NCBI RefSeq assembly: GCF_041435435.1
Contig: NZ_CP108494.1
Span: 7,164,501-7,228,500, forward strand
Origin: Streptomyces sp. NBC_01241
GTDB taxonomy: Bacteria; Actinomycetota; Actinomycetes; Streptomycetales; Streptomycetaceae
Reading direction: 5' to 3'
DNA: 64,000 nt
Positions 34,397 through 42,536 of the stretch are shown here, piece after piece; position 1 is the stretch's first letter, and the number at the start of each line of letters is the position of its first letter. The notes under the pieces were generated by a model that worked only from the letters and a program-made list of their open reading frames with translations, made no database searches and had not been told where the DNA came from. The position numbers were made by a program, and so were the translations under genes.

Positions 34397-34839
34397 CTCA
34401 CTCTCTCCCGGTCTGTATGCCGCGAGTGCACCGAGTGCAGTCTCTCGACCGACACCGTGAGTCCGGACACGTCCATGCCGGCCCATGTCCTGAGCCGTTC
34501 GATGACCTCGCGGCGCACCGCAGCGCACTGAGTTCCGATGTCGGACGGATAGCCCAGCTCCATGGCGATGCGCATCCGTACTTCGCCAAGCATGGCCGGA
34601 CGGCTATCGGCAGGATCGCTGTCCCGTCCTGTGTCGTTCCGCTCCGGTGCCCGCCGCACAGACGTCGTCACGTGTGGTGTGCGGCGGTCGGGCGGTACGT
34701 GGCTGGCCGACTCGGTGAACCGGCTCAGTGCCTCGCGGGCCACGTGGGAAGCGATCTTCGCAACGACTCGGTCGGAGACGGTGGTCGCACCCCGCTCCCC
34801 GCGAGGAAGGCCCGGACGACGATCGACGTCACTGGTCAC
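34393..34839 (-). CDS. Asp23/Gls24-family protein (second copy)
   Basis: A 148-residue protein with TTVSDRVVAKIASHVAREAL, MLGEVRMRIAMELGYPSDIG and IERLRTWAGMDVSGLTVSVE, the Asp23/Gls24 alpha/beta pattern. A disordered insert (about residues 45-80) separates the halves. Asp23 proteins coat the inner membrane in response to cell-wall stress. The gene overlaps both neighbours by 4 bases. It diverges strongly from the copy at 35102. Confidence 0.8.
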   Translation of the reverse strand: MTSDVDRRPGLPRGERGATTVSDRVVAKIASHVAREALSRFTESASHVPPDRRTPHVTTSVRRAPERNDTGRDSDPADSRPAMLGEVRMRIAMELGYPSDIGTQCAAVRREVIERLRTWAGMDVSGLTVSVERLHSVHSRHTDRERVR

Positions 34840-35063
34840 TGCCGCCAGTCTCCCTGAGTCTGTGGCCGGTCATCGCGCATCCGCTGGTGGTCGTCACGGC
34901 GGCGGATGAAGTCACCCGGTTCGAGATCACCTTCCATCAAGCGCCCGGCGACAAGTCCGACGGCGCCCAGTACCAGCACGAGCAGGAAGGCCCAGAAGCC
35001 ACCGAAGTATCCGGCGAAGCCCAGTGCCATTCCGGCAATCAAGCCGACCACAGCCTTGCTCAT
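34836..35063 (-). CDS. DUF2273 small membrane protein
   Basis: A 75-residue protein with glycine-rich membrane segments (VVGLIAGMALGFAGYFGGFW, AFLLVLVLGAVGLVAGRLME) and a charged tail. DUF2273 genes sit between Asp23 and AmaP genes in many Gram-positives. I chose ATG 35063, 6 bases after AAGGAG, over the GTG one codon upstream. It overlaps the downstream Asp23 gene by 4 bases. Confidence 0.85.
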   Translation of the reverse strand: MSKAVVGLIAGMALGFAGYFGGFWAFLLVLVLGAVGLVAGRLMEGDLEPGDFIRRRDDHQRMRDDRPQTQGDWRQ

Positions 35064-35101
35064 CACGCGCTCCTTCGCTCAAGCGGGCTGCTCCCCCTTG
35101 G

Positions 35102-35533
35102 CTACTGAACCCGCTGCCGCTGTTCCTCTTCGTCCTCCTCGTCGGGCAGCTTCACATCGCTGACCGCGATATCGACTTCCACGACTTCCAGGCCCGCCAT
35201 CCGCTCCACTGCGGAGATCACGTTCTCGCGTACGTCACTGGCCACGTCCGTGATGGAGACGCCGTAGTCGACGACGATCTCCAGATCGATGGCCGCCTGC
35301 ACCTCTCCCACCTCGACGCTGACCCCGCGCGTGACGGATTTGCCACTACCGGCGCCGGGCATCCGCTCCCGCATGGATCCCATCGAGCGGGCGAATCCAC
35401 TGCCCAGGGCATGGACGCCGGGCACATCGCGTGCCGCCATTCCGGCGATCTTCTCTACCACCACGTCGGCGATGGTCGTCCGACCGCGAGAGCCGGGCGC
35501 ACCGCCGTGCTTTCCGTCGGTGTTCTCAGTCAT
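35102..35533 (-). CDS. Asp23/Gls24-family envelope stress protein (first copy)
   Basis: A 143-residue Asp23 protein that is canonical: TTIADVVVEKIAGMAARDVP, GVHALGSGFAR, GVSVEVGEVQAAIDLEIVVD, YGVSITDVASDVRENVISAV, then LEVVEVDIAVSDVKLPDEED. It is the first gene of the envelope-stress operon (asp23-DUF2273-asp23b-DUF6286-amaP) and should be the major cell-wall-stress coat protein. It is divergent from the P10-type gene, with about 180 bases for promoters. Confidence 0.92.
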   Translation of the reverse strand: MTENTDGKHGGAPGSRGRTTIADVVVEKIAGMAARDVPGVHALGSGFARSMGSMRERMPGAGSGKSVTRGVSVEVGEVQAAIDLEIVVDYGVSITDVASDVRENVISAVERMAGLEVVEVDIAVSDVKLPDEEDEEEQRQRVQ

Positions 35534-35714
35534 CGGGCTATTCCTCCCTGAAGGAGATCACCTAAGCACTCTTTGATCGGATTATATTCGTTTTAGTGGG
35601 TTTTATCAGAGGCGCGAACCGTGAGACGGGGTGGTCCAACGAGTGGTACGAAGTGCCCCTGTCCAGAGCCCCTGCGGAGTGGGGGCGCAGTGCGGGAGGG
35701 GGAGAACCGCGGCC

Positions 35715-36506
35715 ATGGAAGAGGGTGAGAGGCCGGTGAAAACTGAGGCGTGGATGCAGGCAGTACGGCGCCAGCTCGGCCTGGGTCGGCTGCTCCCGCT
35801 CGGAGGGCCTGACGACGGGACGTGGATCACCGAGCAAGCGGCCGTCCGGGCCCTCGGGCGCACAGCCGCTGAGATTCCTGGCGTTTGGCTGGAGAGCCTG
35901 CGCATCGGACCGGTATCGCTCGGGCCCGTGTCCGAGCCGTCCGTCCGTCCGCCGGCCAGTGCGCTATCGCCTGGCCCGCTCAGGATCGAGGCCGCATTCA
36001 CCGCATTCATGGGGCGGCCGCTGCCCCGGACCGCGGAGCAGTTGAGGGGCGCATTGCTCAACGTGGCCGCTGAACGGCTCGGCCTGTCCACCGTGGCAGT
36101 TGATCTGCGCGTCACGGACCTCTATGAAGGCATGGAGAGAGAAGTCAGGTCGCGGACCGCAGGGAACGCCACGGGGCCCCCGCCGGAGGCTGCAGCCGCG
36201 CGGAGCTCGCTCCCAACGACCGGAACAGGACCCATGCGGGGCCCCATTGGGGAGCTGGCCGACGTCGCGGCGGCTGTTCCGGGCGTGGCCCGCCTCACCG
36301 CCGTGCTGGGAAGCCGCCCGGTCAAAGTGGAGCGACATGACCATCCACCAGGCCGGCACATCGAGGTCCAGCTTGCGGTCGCCCCCGGGTACCATCCACT
36401 GGAAGTAGCCCGCGCCGTCCGGGCGGCGGTAGCGGACGCAGCCACCAGTGACACCTCGGGCCTGGTAACCGTCGCCGTCCTCATCGCAGAAACTGCGGCC
36501 TACTGA
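35715..36506 (+). CDS. Conserved Streptomyces protein divergent from the Asp23 operon
   Basis: A 263-residue protein from ATG 35715 (GGGGGAGAA upstream). EAWMQAVRRQLGLGRLLPLG, TWITEQAAVRALGRTAAEIP and LLNVAAERLGLSTVAVDLRV resemble proteins that Streptomyces annotations call nucleopolyhedrovirus P10 family, which usually neighbour Asp23 operons. The C-terminal part (IGELADVAAAVPGVARLTAV, HIEVQLAVAPGYHPLEVARA) itself has the strand-helix rhythm of Asp23. It may be a degenerate two-domain Asp23 relative. The name is from memory, and the function is unknown. Confidence 0.6.
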   Translation: MEEGERPVKTEAWMQAVRRQLGLGRLLPLGGPDDGTWITEQAAVRALGRTAAEIPGVWLESLRIGPVSLGPVSEPSVRPPASALSPGPLRIEAAFTAFMGRPLPRTAEQLRGALLNVAAERLGLSTVAVDLRVTDLYEGMEREVRSRTAGNATGPPPEAAAARSSLPTTGTGPMRGPIGELADVAAAVPGVARLTAVLGSRPVKVERHDHPPGRHIEVQLAVAPGYHPLEVARAVRAAVADAATSDTSGLVTVAVLIAETAAY

Positions 36507-36548
36507 GGTTGGACTCGTGGTGTCGTAGGGGCTGATGGTTCTCGATCC

Positions 36549-36758
36549 GTGCGGTATCACCGTGACATACGAGATCCACAAGGGGGCGGGCTGACCGCTG
36601 AACGGCAGGAGTTCCGGGAGCGGTTACGGCTGGAGGCGGCCGAACGGTTCGGGCGGGGTGAGACGAACGCGGTGATCGCCACGGATCTACGGGGCAGCGT
36701 CCGGTCTGTTCAGCGATGGCGCTGGGTTTGGGTCGAGGCCGGCCCCCAGGCTCTGTGA
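36549..36758 (+). pseudogene. IS630-family transposase, N-terminal fragment
   Basis: The frame has GGGLTAERQEFRERLRLEAA, ERFGRGETNAVIATDLRGSV then RSVQRWRWVWVEAGPQAL, the helix-turn-helix start of Streptomyces IS630 transposases. It is cut at 36755-36758, exactly where the 198-bp direct repeat begins, so a rearrangement removed the DDE domain. Confidence 0.8.
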
Positions 36759-36952
36759 GCAAGCGGTTGAAGAACGAGCGGTAGCGCTGGAGCGCAAGGC
36801 GCAGATCCTCGGTCGCCACCTCCTCACCGCGATGCCACTGGCCTTCGAGACCTTGCTTGTGCTCGGCGAAGGTCGTGGCCAGTGCCTGCATCGTCTCGGC
36901 GACCAGCTGGTCGGCCGCGTTGACGGCGTTCTTGGGGTCGTCGACGAATTCG
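36755..36952. repeat. 198-base direct repeat, copy A
   Basis: Nearly identical (one difference seen, T for C in GACCTTGCTT) to 38141-38338. It corresponds to the last third of the 38133 protein gene on the minus strand, without its start. It is joined to an IS630 fragment on one side and a DUF317 fragment on the other. Confidence 0.9.
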
Positions 36953-37174
36953 CGACACCACGGCGAGGAACGGGTCGCGTGCCGGGTCCTGCGGATCCGG
37001 CGGAGCGAGGTATGCAGAGGGTCCCTGCTCGTATCCTTTGGCGAGCGCGGTCGTGAAGGCGGTGACGAACTCAGGCGTTGATGCGCCACAGACCGTCGTC
37101 CTCGCCCTCGGGTAGGAAGCCGAGCCGAGCCGTACCCGGAAGTCGGGGGCGGCCACGTAGACGTTGCCGATCAT
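36953..37174 (-). pseudogene. DUF317-type protein fragment
   Basis: The minus-strand frame reads NVYVAAPDFRVRLG, with FLPEGEDDGLWRINA in an alternative frame, then TPEFVTAFTTALAKGYEQGP and ARDPFLAVV. This is the C-terminal half of DUF317 proteins, which are common in Streptomyces genomic islands. It has at least one frameshift and is truncated at the 198-bp repeat. The remaining bases to 37319 hold only the promoter of the next gene. Confidence 0.65.
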
Positions 37175-37319
37175 GTGGAATCAGAAATGTTAACGCTCAG
37201 GCTGTCGAGGAGGCGGAGGAGTTCTCGACATGCCCGTCTGGCCTAGGTGTATTGCCCTGTGAGGTGGTATGAGGTCAGGGACGAAAGCCACCGCGAAAGG
37301 TGACGAGGAGGTTGGTCCG

Positions 37320-37862
37320 ATGCGCGAGAACGCGGAACAGCGCGGAGATGACGAGCGCCATGAGCGGCGTCCAGGGCTGCTGCGACGGTGGCGGGAAACT
37401 TTGGACGAGCACACCAACCCAACGCAGCGCTCCCTCCTTGCGACCTGGCTCTCCTTCGGGGCCACCTTCGGGGGCGCCCGCCTGATCACTCACGGCATCC
37501 GCAGCGGCCGACTGCCCTGGGGCAACGTCTCCACGTCGGGCGGGACCCACATGCACCATTACAACTTCGGTATCGCCACACTGGCCGGCGTCGGACTGGT
37601 CGCCGTACGGGGTGACGCACAATACGTCGGACATCCCGGCGTCGGGGCGGCCTACGGCGCCGGAACAGCGCTCATCGCCGACGAATTCGCCCTCCTCTTG
37701 GACCTGAAGGACGTCTACTGGGCCAAACAGGGCCGGATCAGCGTCGACATCTCGCTCAGTATCATCTCCGTCCTCGGCCTCTACCTCACCGCCGCCCCCT
37801 TCTGGCACGAACTGACCAAAGCCACCCGTCAGCATGCCCTGGAGCGCCACTCCTCGGCGTAG
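37320..37862 (+). CDS. Integral membrane protein, unknown function
   Basis: A 180-residue protein with four hydrophobic segments (LLATWLSFGATFGGARLITH, FGIATLAGVGLVAV, GVGAAYGAGTALIADEFALL and SLSIISVLGLYLTAAPFW) after a charged N-terminus. A conserved-looking THMHHYNFG sits in the second loop. GAGGAGG is 8 bases before ATG 37320. Convergent with the csbD gene. It looks like the small Streptomyces membrane proteins annotated only as integral membrane. Confidence 0.7.
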   Translation: MRENAEQRGDDERHERRPGLLRRWRETLDEHTNPTQRSLLATWLSFGATFGGARLITHGIRSGRLPWGNVSTSGGTHMHHYNFGIATLAGVGLVAVRGDAQYVGHPGVGAAYGAGTALIADEFALLLDLKDVYWAKQGRISVDISLSIISVLGLYLTAAPFWHELTKATRQHALERHSSA

Positions 37863-37895
37863 AGCCCCTGCGGGTCGGGTCGAGGGGCGCAATGG

Positions 37896-38069
37896 TCAGT
37901 GTTTGAAGGCGTCCTTGATCTTCGCCCCAGCCTGTTTGATGTTGCCTTTGACCTTGTCGCCGCGTCCTTCCGCTTGCAGACGCCGACTACCTGTTCCGCG
38001 GCCGGCAGCCTTTTTGGCGCCGCCTTTGACCGCTTCGGCTTTGTGCGCGATCTTCTTGGCGATACTCAT
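37896..38069 (-). CDS. CsbD-family protein (copy 3 of 3)
   Basis: A 57-residue protein: MSIAKKIAHKAEAVKGGAKK, then RLQAEGRGDKVKGNIKQAGA. AAAGGACGG precedes the ATG at 38069. The CsbD core AEGRGDKVKGN is intact. More basic than the other two copies. It lies 63 bases downstream of the 38133 gene on the same strand, probably in one transcript. Confidence 0.8.
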   Translation of the reverse strand: MSIAKKIAHKAEAVKGGAKKAAGRGTGSRRLQAEGRGDKVKGNIKQAGAKIKDAFKH

Positions 38070-38132
38070 GGTCGGCCGTCCTTTGTGAGTGATCTGCCAG
38101 TGCATCGGGAGGGTGGCCAGTCAGCGGTTTGG

Positions 38133-38636
38133 TCAGGTGCTGAGCAAGCGGTTGAAGAACGAGCGGTAGCGCTGGAGCGCAAGGCGCAGATCCTCGGTCG
38201 CCACCTCCTCACCGCGATGCCACTGGCCTTCGAGACCTCGCTTGTGCTCGGCGAAGGTCGTGGCCAGTGCCTGCATCGTCTCGGCGACCAGCTGGTCGGC
38301 CGCGTTGACGGCGTTCTTGGGGTCGTCGACGAATTCGCCCTGGATCTTCTGCCACCTGGCGCGGAATACCTCCTGCTCATTCCCGAGCAGGGGTTCGTTC
38401 TCCTTGGCCAGTTCTTCTTCGCGGCGTTCACTGACGGATGCCCGGCCGCCGCTTTCCTCCCGGCCCTCCCGGTCGGTGGTCGTGGCCTCCCCGGGGTACT
38501 CCGGTGGGGCGTCAGCCAAGCCCGGCGCCTCATCTCCGGGGTCCTGCCGGGCACCGGTCAGGTCCTCCGTGGACGGAACGCCCTCGTTCGGCTGGGGTGT
38601 GTCTTGGTTGCGCATCTCTTCACTTCCGTCCGTCAC
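38133..38636 (-). CDS. Conserved hypothetical protein (paralogue of 38696 protein)
   Basis: A 167-residue protein with a disordered acidic first half and a helical C-terminal domain: RWQKIQGEFVDDPKNAVNAA, DQLVAETMQALATTF, RGEEVATEDLRLALQRYRSF. The same pattern (TRVQETFVDRPDDAVHQADR) is in the membrane-anchored neighbour at 38696, so the two are paralogues. The start could be ATG 38636 or 38615. The last 198 bases exist in a second copy at 36755. Function unknown. Confidence 0.7.
   Translation of the reverse strand: MTDGSEEMRNQDTPQPNEGVPSTEDLTGARQDPGDEAPGLADAPPEYPGEATTTDREGREESGGRASVSERREEELAKENEPLLGNEQEVFRARWQKIQGEFVDDPKNAVNAADQLVAETMQALATTFAEHKRGLEGQWHRGEEVATEDLRLALQRYRSFFNRLLST
38141..38338. 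repeat. 198-base direct repeat, copy B (source copy)
   Basis: Lies within an intact gene (38133-38636), so it is the likely parent of copy A at 36755-36952. The offset between the copies is 1,386 bases. Confidence 0.9.
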
Positions 38637-38695
38637 GTGTTGCGGCCGGGCGTCGACTGGGCCGACTCGTCATTCTCAAGTCACTGGCTGCGGGC

Positions 38696-39250
38696 TCACT
38701 CCTGGCTCTCGCGTGGCCGGTCGCCGTTGTGGAGCAGTTCGTCGAACAGCTCGCGGTAGTGCACCATCGCGCCGCGCAGCTCCTCCGTGGTCGCCTGATG
38801 GCGGCTGCTGCGGTCGTTGACCTCGTGGGCGGCGCGGTAGTGCTCCAGCGTGCGCCCGTGTTGGACCGACAGGTCCTTCAGCTGCTGCTCGTACCCCTTG
38901 GTCGGGTACCCGCGTTCGCTCATGAGCGTGGTTACGAGCCGGTCCGCCTGGTGGACCGCGTCGTCGGGCCGGTCGACGAACGTCTCCTGCACCCGGGTCC
39001 AGTCCTGGGTGTAGCGGTCGCGGACAGGTGCGGGTAGTGGCTTGATGTCCAGCGCGTCGTGGCGTTCCTCGCGCTCGCGCAGCTCACGCTCGCCCGCCCG
39101 GCGACCGTGCTTGGCTTCCACGGCCCGCTCGTACTCCGGGCCGAATTGCTCCCGCAGCTTCCGGCGGCGCATGGTAACCATCCACGCTGCCACCGTGCAC
39201 AAGAGAAGCACCAGCACGACGGCAATGATGATCACGACAATAGGGGACAT
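38696..39250 (-). CDS. Membrane-anchored conserved hypothetical protein
   Basis: A 184-residue protein. A single N-terminal membrane helix (VVIIIAVVLVLLLCTVAAWM, residues 4-23) is followed by a basic stretch (TMRRRKLREQFG) and a helical domain (TRVQETFVDRPDDAVHQADR, LVTTLMSERGY, EELRGAMVHYRELFDELL). It shares the last domain with the 38133 protein. CGGAGGA precedes ATG 39250. A decayed inverted copy of its 5' half lies at 42180. Its function is unknown. Confidence 0.75.
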   Translation of the reverse strand: MSPIVVIIIAVVLVLLLCTVAAWMVTMRRRKLREQFGPEYERAVEAKHGRRAGERELREREERHDALDIKPLPAPVRDRYTQDWTRVQETFVDRPDDAVHQADRLVTTLMSERGYPTKGYEQQLKDLSVQHGRTLEHYRAAHEVNDRSSRHQATTEELRGAMVHYRELFDELLHNGDRPRESQE

Positions 39251-39760
39251 TGGGTCCTCCGCTCGTTAGCCGAGTGAGCCCCCGTGCAATGCGGCCGCCG
39301 CCCCTGCCCACGCCTCAAAGAGGGCGGTTCACCCGCCCACGCTGTACAGCGGGGCGCGGTTGCGTCTACCAGTAATGCCGTCGTCCGCCGACCGCGTGGC
39401 CCAGGTGTCCCAGCAGGAACAGGATGGCCCCGATCACGATCAGGATGATCCCGACAGTCCACAGGATGGTGATCTTGGCCAAGAACGCCACAATCAGCAG
39501 AACGACTCCGATGACGATCACGGTTTCCTCCGATCACGCATGAACCCCAGCGCTAATCGTCCTCTCTGCCTGCCTCACTGACAAATTGATCAGCAAGGTC
39601 AGCCAGGGCCCGCCGTACCGCAGGCCGGACGCGTGCTCACCTGCGCGGCCGCAGTTCCCCCGGCTCCACCACGACGCCCTGGCGCCACCGGGTCCCACGA
39701 CGAGCGCGCCCTTCCCGGGGGAGTGGCACGGACGTGGACCGGAAGACTGCCCGCACCGGC
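38957..39760. repeat. Inverted duplication, left arm
   Basis: About 800 bases inverted relative to 41600-42481. The arm holds the start of the membrane-anchored gene, a DUF6131 gene and the sequence upstream (GCCGTACCGCAGGCCGGACG and GTGGCACG landmarks occur in both arms). The DUF6131 coding part is nearly identical between arms, and the rest has drifted with indels. Confidence 0.8.
39366..39521 (-). CDS. DUF6131 small membrane protein (copy 2 of 3)
   Basis: A 51-residue protein from GTG 39521, starting MIVIGVVLLIVAFLAKITIL, with a second membrane helix and a terminal GHAVGGRRHYW. GGAGGAAACC is the ribosome-binding site. Too short to stand out among overlapping frames, but the family C-terminus is exact. 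The copy at 41847 differs at a handful of bases, so they arose by recent duplication. Confidence 0.85.
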   Translation of the reverse strand: MIVIGVVLLIVAFLAKITILWTVGIILIVIGAILFLLGHLGHAVGGRRHYW

Positions 39761-39839
39761 GATGTCGACCCTACTGAATGCGAGGGTGACCCCGGCTGGA
39801 CTGCTTGTGCAGGGTTGGAAGCTGCCGGACCCGACGACT

Positions 39840-40110
39840 ACGCGTCCCGCCCTGGCGCCTGGTGAAAGGCGACGTCGGCCCAGGCGCCCAGAGCGGGGCG
39901 GGGCGGCATATCGAGTGTGACGGCGATGATGCGGCCTTGGGCCAACCGTGACAGCTGAGGGCGAGCGGTGCAGTGTCGACGCGCCCTGCTGTCGGCTGAA
40001 CGAGCCACCTCTCACGAGCAGGCGCTGAGCCTGATCGCCGAGGACGCCGCCGTGGCCTGCCAGATGTGCCGCCCCGACACCGCCGTCGGCATGCTGTGGC
40101 TAGTGGACCG
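39840..40110 (+). pseudogene. DUF6233-type remnant
   Basis: After several frame changes the end reads ALSLIAEDAAVACQMCRPDT, matching the C-terminus of the intact DUF6233 protein at 54979 (AVAELADGATACEVCRPDT). The upstream part is not recognisable. It precedes the small paralogous gene at 40126, the same neighbour pair as at 54.7-55.3 kb. The 80 bases between the left duplication arm and this remnant hold nothing recognised. Confidence 0.5.
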
Positions 40111-40125
40111 TCGCACGCTGGTTTC

Positions 40126-40338
40126 ATGCGCTCCGCACCGATAGTCGTGCACCAGCCGTCCCCGTCCGGAGGCCGCCGGGTTACCGCTTACGGCCACGTC
40201 CTCGGCCTCGCCCACGATGATCACGACCTGATTGAGTTCCTCCGCCGTGCCGGTCTCCCGGACCCGGAGACTCTGATCGACGATTCCCAGATGGTGGAGT
40301 GGCGGGGCAGCCGTGCCCACCAATGGGACGCGGCCTGA
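40126..40338 (+). CDS. Small conserved protein, paralogue of the one at 54743
   Basis: A 70-residue protein: SAPIVVHQPSPSGGRRVTAY, GHVLGLAHDDHDLIEFLRRA, MVEWRGSRAHQWDAA. Its paralogue at 54743-54952 shares GLAHDDHDLxEFLRRAGL and the terminal EWRGxRAH. The family is small, acidic and Streptomyces-specific, of unknown function, often beside DUF6233. The gene looks intact, though the DUF6233 partner here is broken. Confidence 0.7.
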   Translation: MRSAPIVVHQPSPSGGRRVTAYGHVLGLAHDDHDLIEFLRRAGLPDPETLIDDSQMVEWRGSRAHQWDAA

Positions 40339-40580
40339 CCTTCGCCCCCTCAGAAACCGAGGAGTCTGCCGGTGTGCGCCTTCCAGCCTTTCGGTGGTCC
40401 AGCTCCCGGGCCGCTCGCTGAGCCTCGTCGATCAAATACGGTCGGGAGTGCTGCCTGACGGGTCGACACCTGAGGCTCTCCGATTGAGTGGCGCGGATGC
40501 GCATCATCCCGCGTCAGTAGTCGCCTGAGTCCATGTCCGTCCGCAACTGGTGCACCGTACGGCGGGGGCTGCCCCGGCAC

Positions 40581-41036
40581 CTACGTGGAGGTCGAGGGGC
40601 CGTCGCAGATTGGGCAGAGCTCAGCGAGGCGTACCTGCCCGTCGCCGATGTCGAGGGCTCGCTCGATCGCGCGGGCGGACACTGCGACGACGTCGATCTG
40701 GCGCTGCTCCTCGTCGGTGAGGGGGCGGCATGGGCCACGGATTCCTTGGGCGGGGGCGAGGAGCCAGAGCGCGGAGAGCGGCGCGGTGCGCTGGCCGGTG
40801 TACCGCCAGCGACGCGGGTTTCTGGACTGGCGGAGCGCCAACTGGTTGCGGCGGGTGTCGTCGGCGGCCTTACGGCGGGCGCGCAGATCTGTCGGCCAGG
40901 AGCGGCGCGGCGGAGCGGGGGTGATCGGAGCGTGTTGGACGCCGGCCGCGGTCCGGTCGGCGAGGCCGCCGCACGCTCGCGCGGGGCAGGCGCCCCGCCA
41001 GCTGGACGCGCTGGTCCTCGCCGACCTGACCGGCAC
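40581..41036 (-). CDS. Hypothetical protein, possibly truncated
   Basis: The C-terminal half reads RNPRRWRYTGQRTAPLSALW, PLTDEEQRQIDVVAVSARAI and VRLAELCPICDGPSTST, which has protein-like composition and a CPIC metal-binding-like motif but only one cysteine pair. The start is uncertain, and the first 50 residues look like noise. Similar proteins occur in Streptomyces plasmids and islands. Function unknown. Confidence 0.4.
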   Translation of the reverse strand: MPVRSARTSASSWRGACPARACGGLADRTAAGVQHAPITPAPPRRSWPTDLRARRKAADDTRRNQLALRQSRNPRRWRYTGQRTAPLSALWLLAPAQGIRGPCRPLTDEEQRQIDVVAVSARAIERALDIGDGQVRLAELCPICDGPSTST

Positions 41037-41041
41037 CAGTG

Positions 41042-41590
41042 AGAAAAGACCCCGACCTCGACGCCGAGACAGTGGACGGCGACGCCTCGGAAGAGGACGA
41101 AGACAGTGTGGAGTCGATGCTCTCCGGCATCAAGTCCCATCGGGGCAACGCCAGCCTCAACTCGCTGATGGACGAGCTGGGGGCAGGTCCTCGCCCGCCG
41201 GGCAACGCCGCCCGGCGTTGGCTGCCGTCGTCCGACCCGAGCTGCTGACCGGCGCCGGGGATCCCTACCCCGGCCTCACGCTGGAGCATCTGGGGAGCCC
41301 TCCTGCTCCCCAAGCCCCTGCAACAGCGTCCGAACCCGCCGCACGCCGACCACGGTCATCCGTGACGCGAAGAATACTCACAAGGGCGCTGCGGCCCGGG
41401 GAGATCGAGCACGCGGTACGCACGCAGAACGGCGATGACGTCAGCGAGGTCGCCGTGGGGCGCCTGGAGGCCGAGGGCCAACTGGTCAATCGTGCTCAAA
41501 CCCTCGCAGCCGAGCGCCACCCCGTGCGGATGTCACGGCGATCGAGGAGCTCCTGGCCTCCCTCATCACCGGTCCTGGCAACGGCCCCTG
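41042..41590. other. No recognised gene
   Basis: A plus-strand frame with AETVDGDASEEDEDSVESML and SHRGNASLNSLMDELGAG (41042-41248) may be the relic of an acidic protein. The following 340 bases show no family features. Both flanks are rearranged. Confidence 0.35.
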
Positions 41591-41846
41591 AACCGGTAGG
41601 GCCAGCACCGCCGCGCATGCAGTCTTGCGGTTCCCGTTCGTGCCACTCCCGCGCGAAGGGCGCGCTCGACGTGGTACCTGGCGGGCCGGGGCGAGGCGGA
41701 GACAGGGGAACTGCGGCTGTCCATGTGAGCACCGTCCGGCCTGCGGTACGGCGTGCCCTTGCTTGACCCTGGTCAATTGTTGTAGCTGAGGCCGGTGGAG
41801 AGGACAATTGAGAAGAGGCAGGACTTATGCGTGATCGGAGGAAACC

Positions 41847-42002
41847 GTGATCGTCATCGGAGTCGTTCTGCTGCTTGTGGCGTTCTTGGCCGAGATCACC
41901 ATTCTGTGGACGGTCGGGATCATTCTGATCGTGATCGGAGCGATCCTGTTCCTGCCGGGCCGCCTGGGCCATGCGGTCGGCGGACGACGGCATTACTGGT
42001 AG
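41847..42002 (+). CDS. DUF6131 small membrane protein (copy 3 of 3)
   Basis: A 51-residue protein from GTG 41847 with GGAGGAAACC upstream, as in copy 2. Differences from copy 2 include AEITILW for AKITILW and PGRLGHAV for LGHLGHAV. Both membrane helices and the RRHYW end are kept, so the gene is probably functional even though its neighbour in the arm is decayed. Confidence 0.85.
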   Translation: MIVIGVVLLLVAFLAEITILWTVGIILIVIGAILFLPGRLGHAVGGRRHYW

Positions 42003-42179
42003 AAGCAGCAGTACCCCGCTGTGTACCGACCCTTTTGAGGCGAACGGCAGGAGCGCGAGTCGCGGGCAACAGCCTGCGGCTAGATGCAAGCAACTTGCTT
42101 GGTACGCCCAGTTTCGGACCTGTGCGCGGGGGCCGCCGCCATGCACGGGGCTCACTCGGCTCGCGAGCGGAGGACCCAA

Positions 42180-42481
42180 TGTCCGCTATTGTCCTCATCG
42201 TTGCCGTCGTGATGGTGCTTCTCTTGCGCACGGTGGCAGCGTGGATGGTCACGATGCGCCGCCGGAAGCTGCGGGAGCGATTCGGCCCGGAGCAGCCCGG
42301 AGCACGAGCGGGTCGTGGAGGCCAAGGACGGCCGCCGGGCGGGCGAGCGTGAGCTGCGCGAGTGCGAGGCATGCCACGACGCGCTGGACATCAAGCCACT
42401 GCCCCGCAGCGGTCCGGGACCGCTACACCCAGGACTGGACCCGGGTGCAGGAGAAGTTCGTCGACCGGCCCGACGACGCGG
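42180..42481 (+). pseudogene. Decayed copy of the membrane-anchored protein gene
   Basis: Starts MSAIVLIVAVVMVLLLRTVA and AWMVTMRRRKLRERFGPE, the same helix as the 38696 protein. It then shifts frame near 42295, resuming as RRAGERELRECEACHDALDI, shifts again and ends at FVDRPDDA. The C-terminal half is missing, replaced by IS sequence. Confidence 0.85.
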
Positions 42482-42536
42482 CTTGCTCATACGACCGCTG
42501 ACTGGCCTGTGGGGCTCGAAAAGTCGTCGCTGCAGG

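Larger units (their letters stand above)
41600..42481. repeat. Inverted duplication, right arm
   Basis: Inverted counterpart of 38957-39760. Contains DUF6131 copy 3 and a frameshifted copy of the membrane-anchored gene. The match ends at GACCGGCCCGACGACGCG (about 42481), beside the IS at 42537. Confidence 0.8.
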
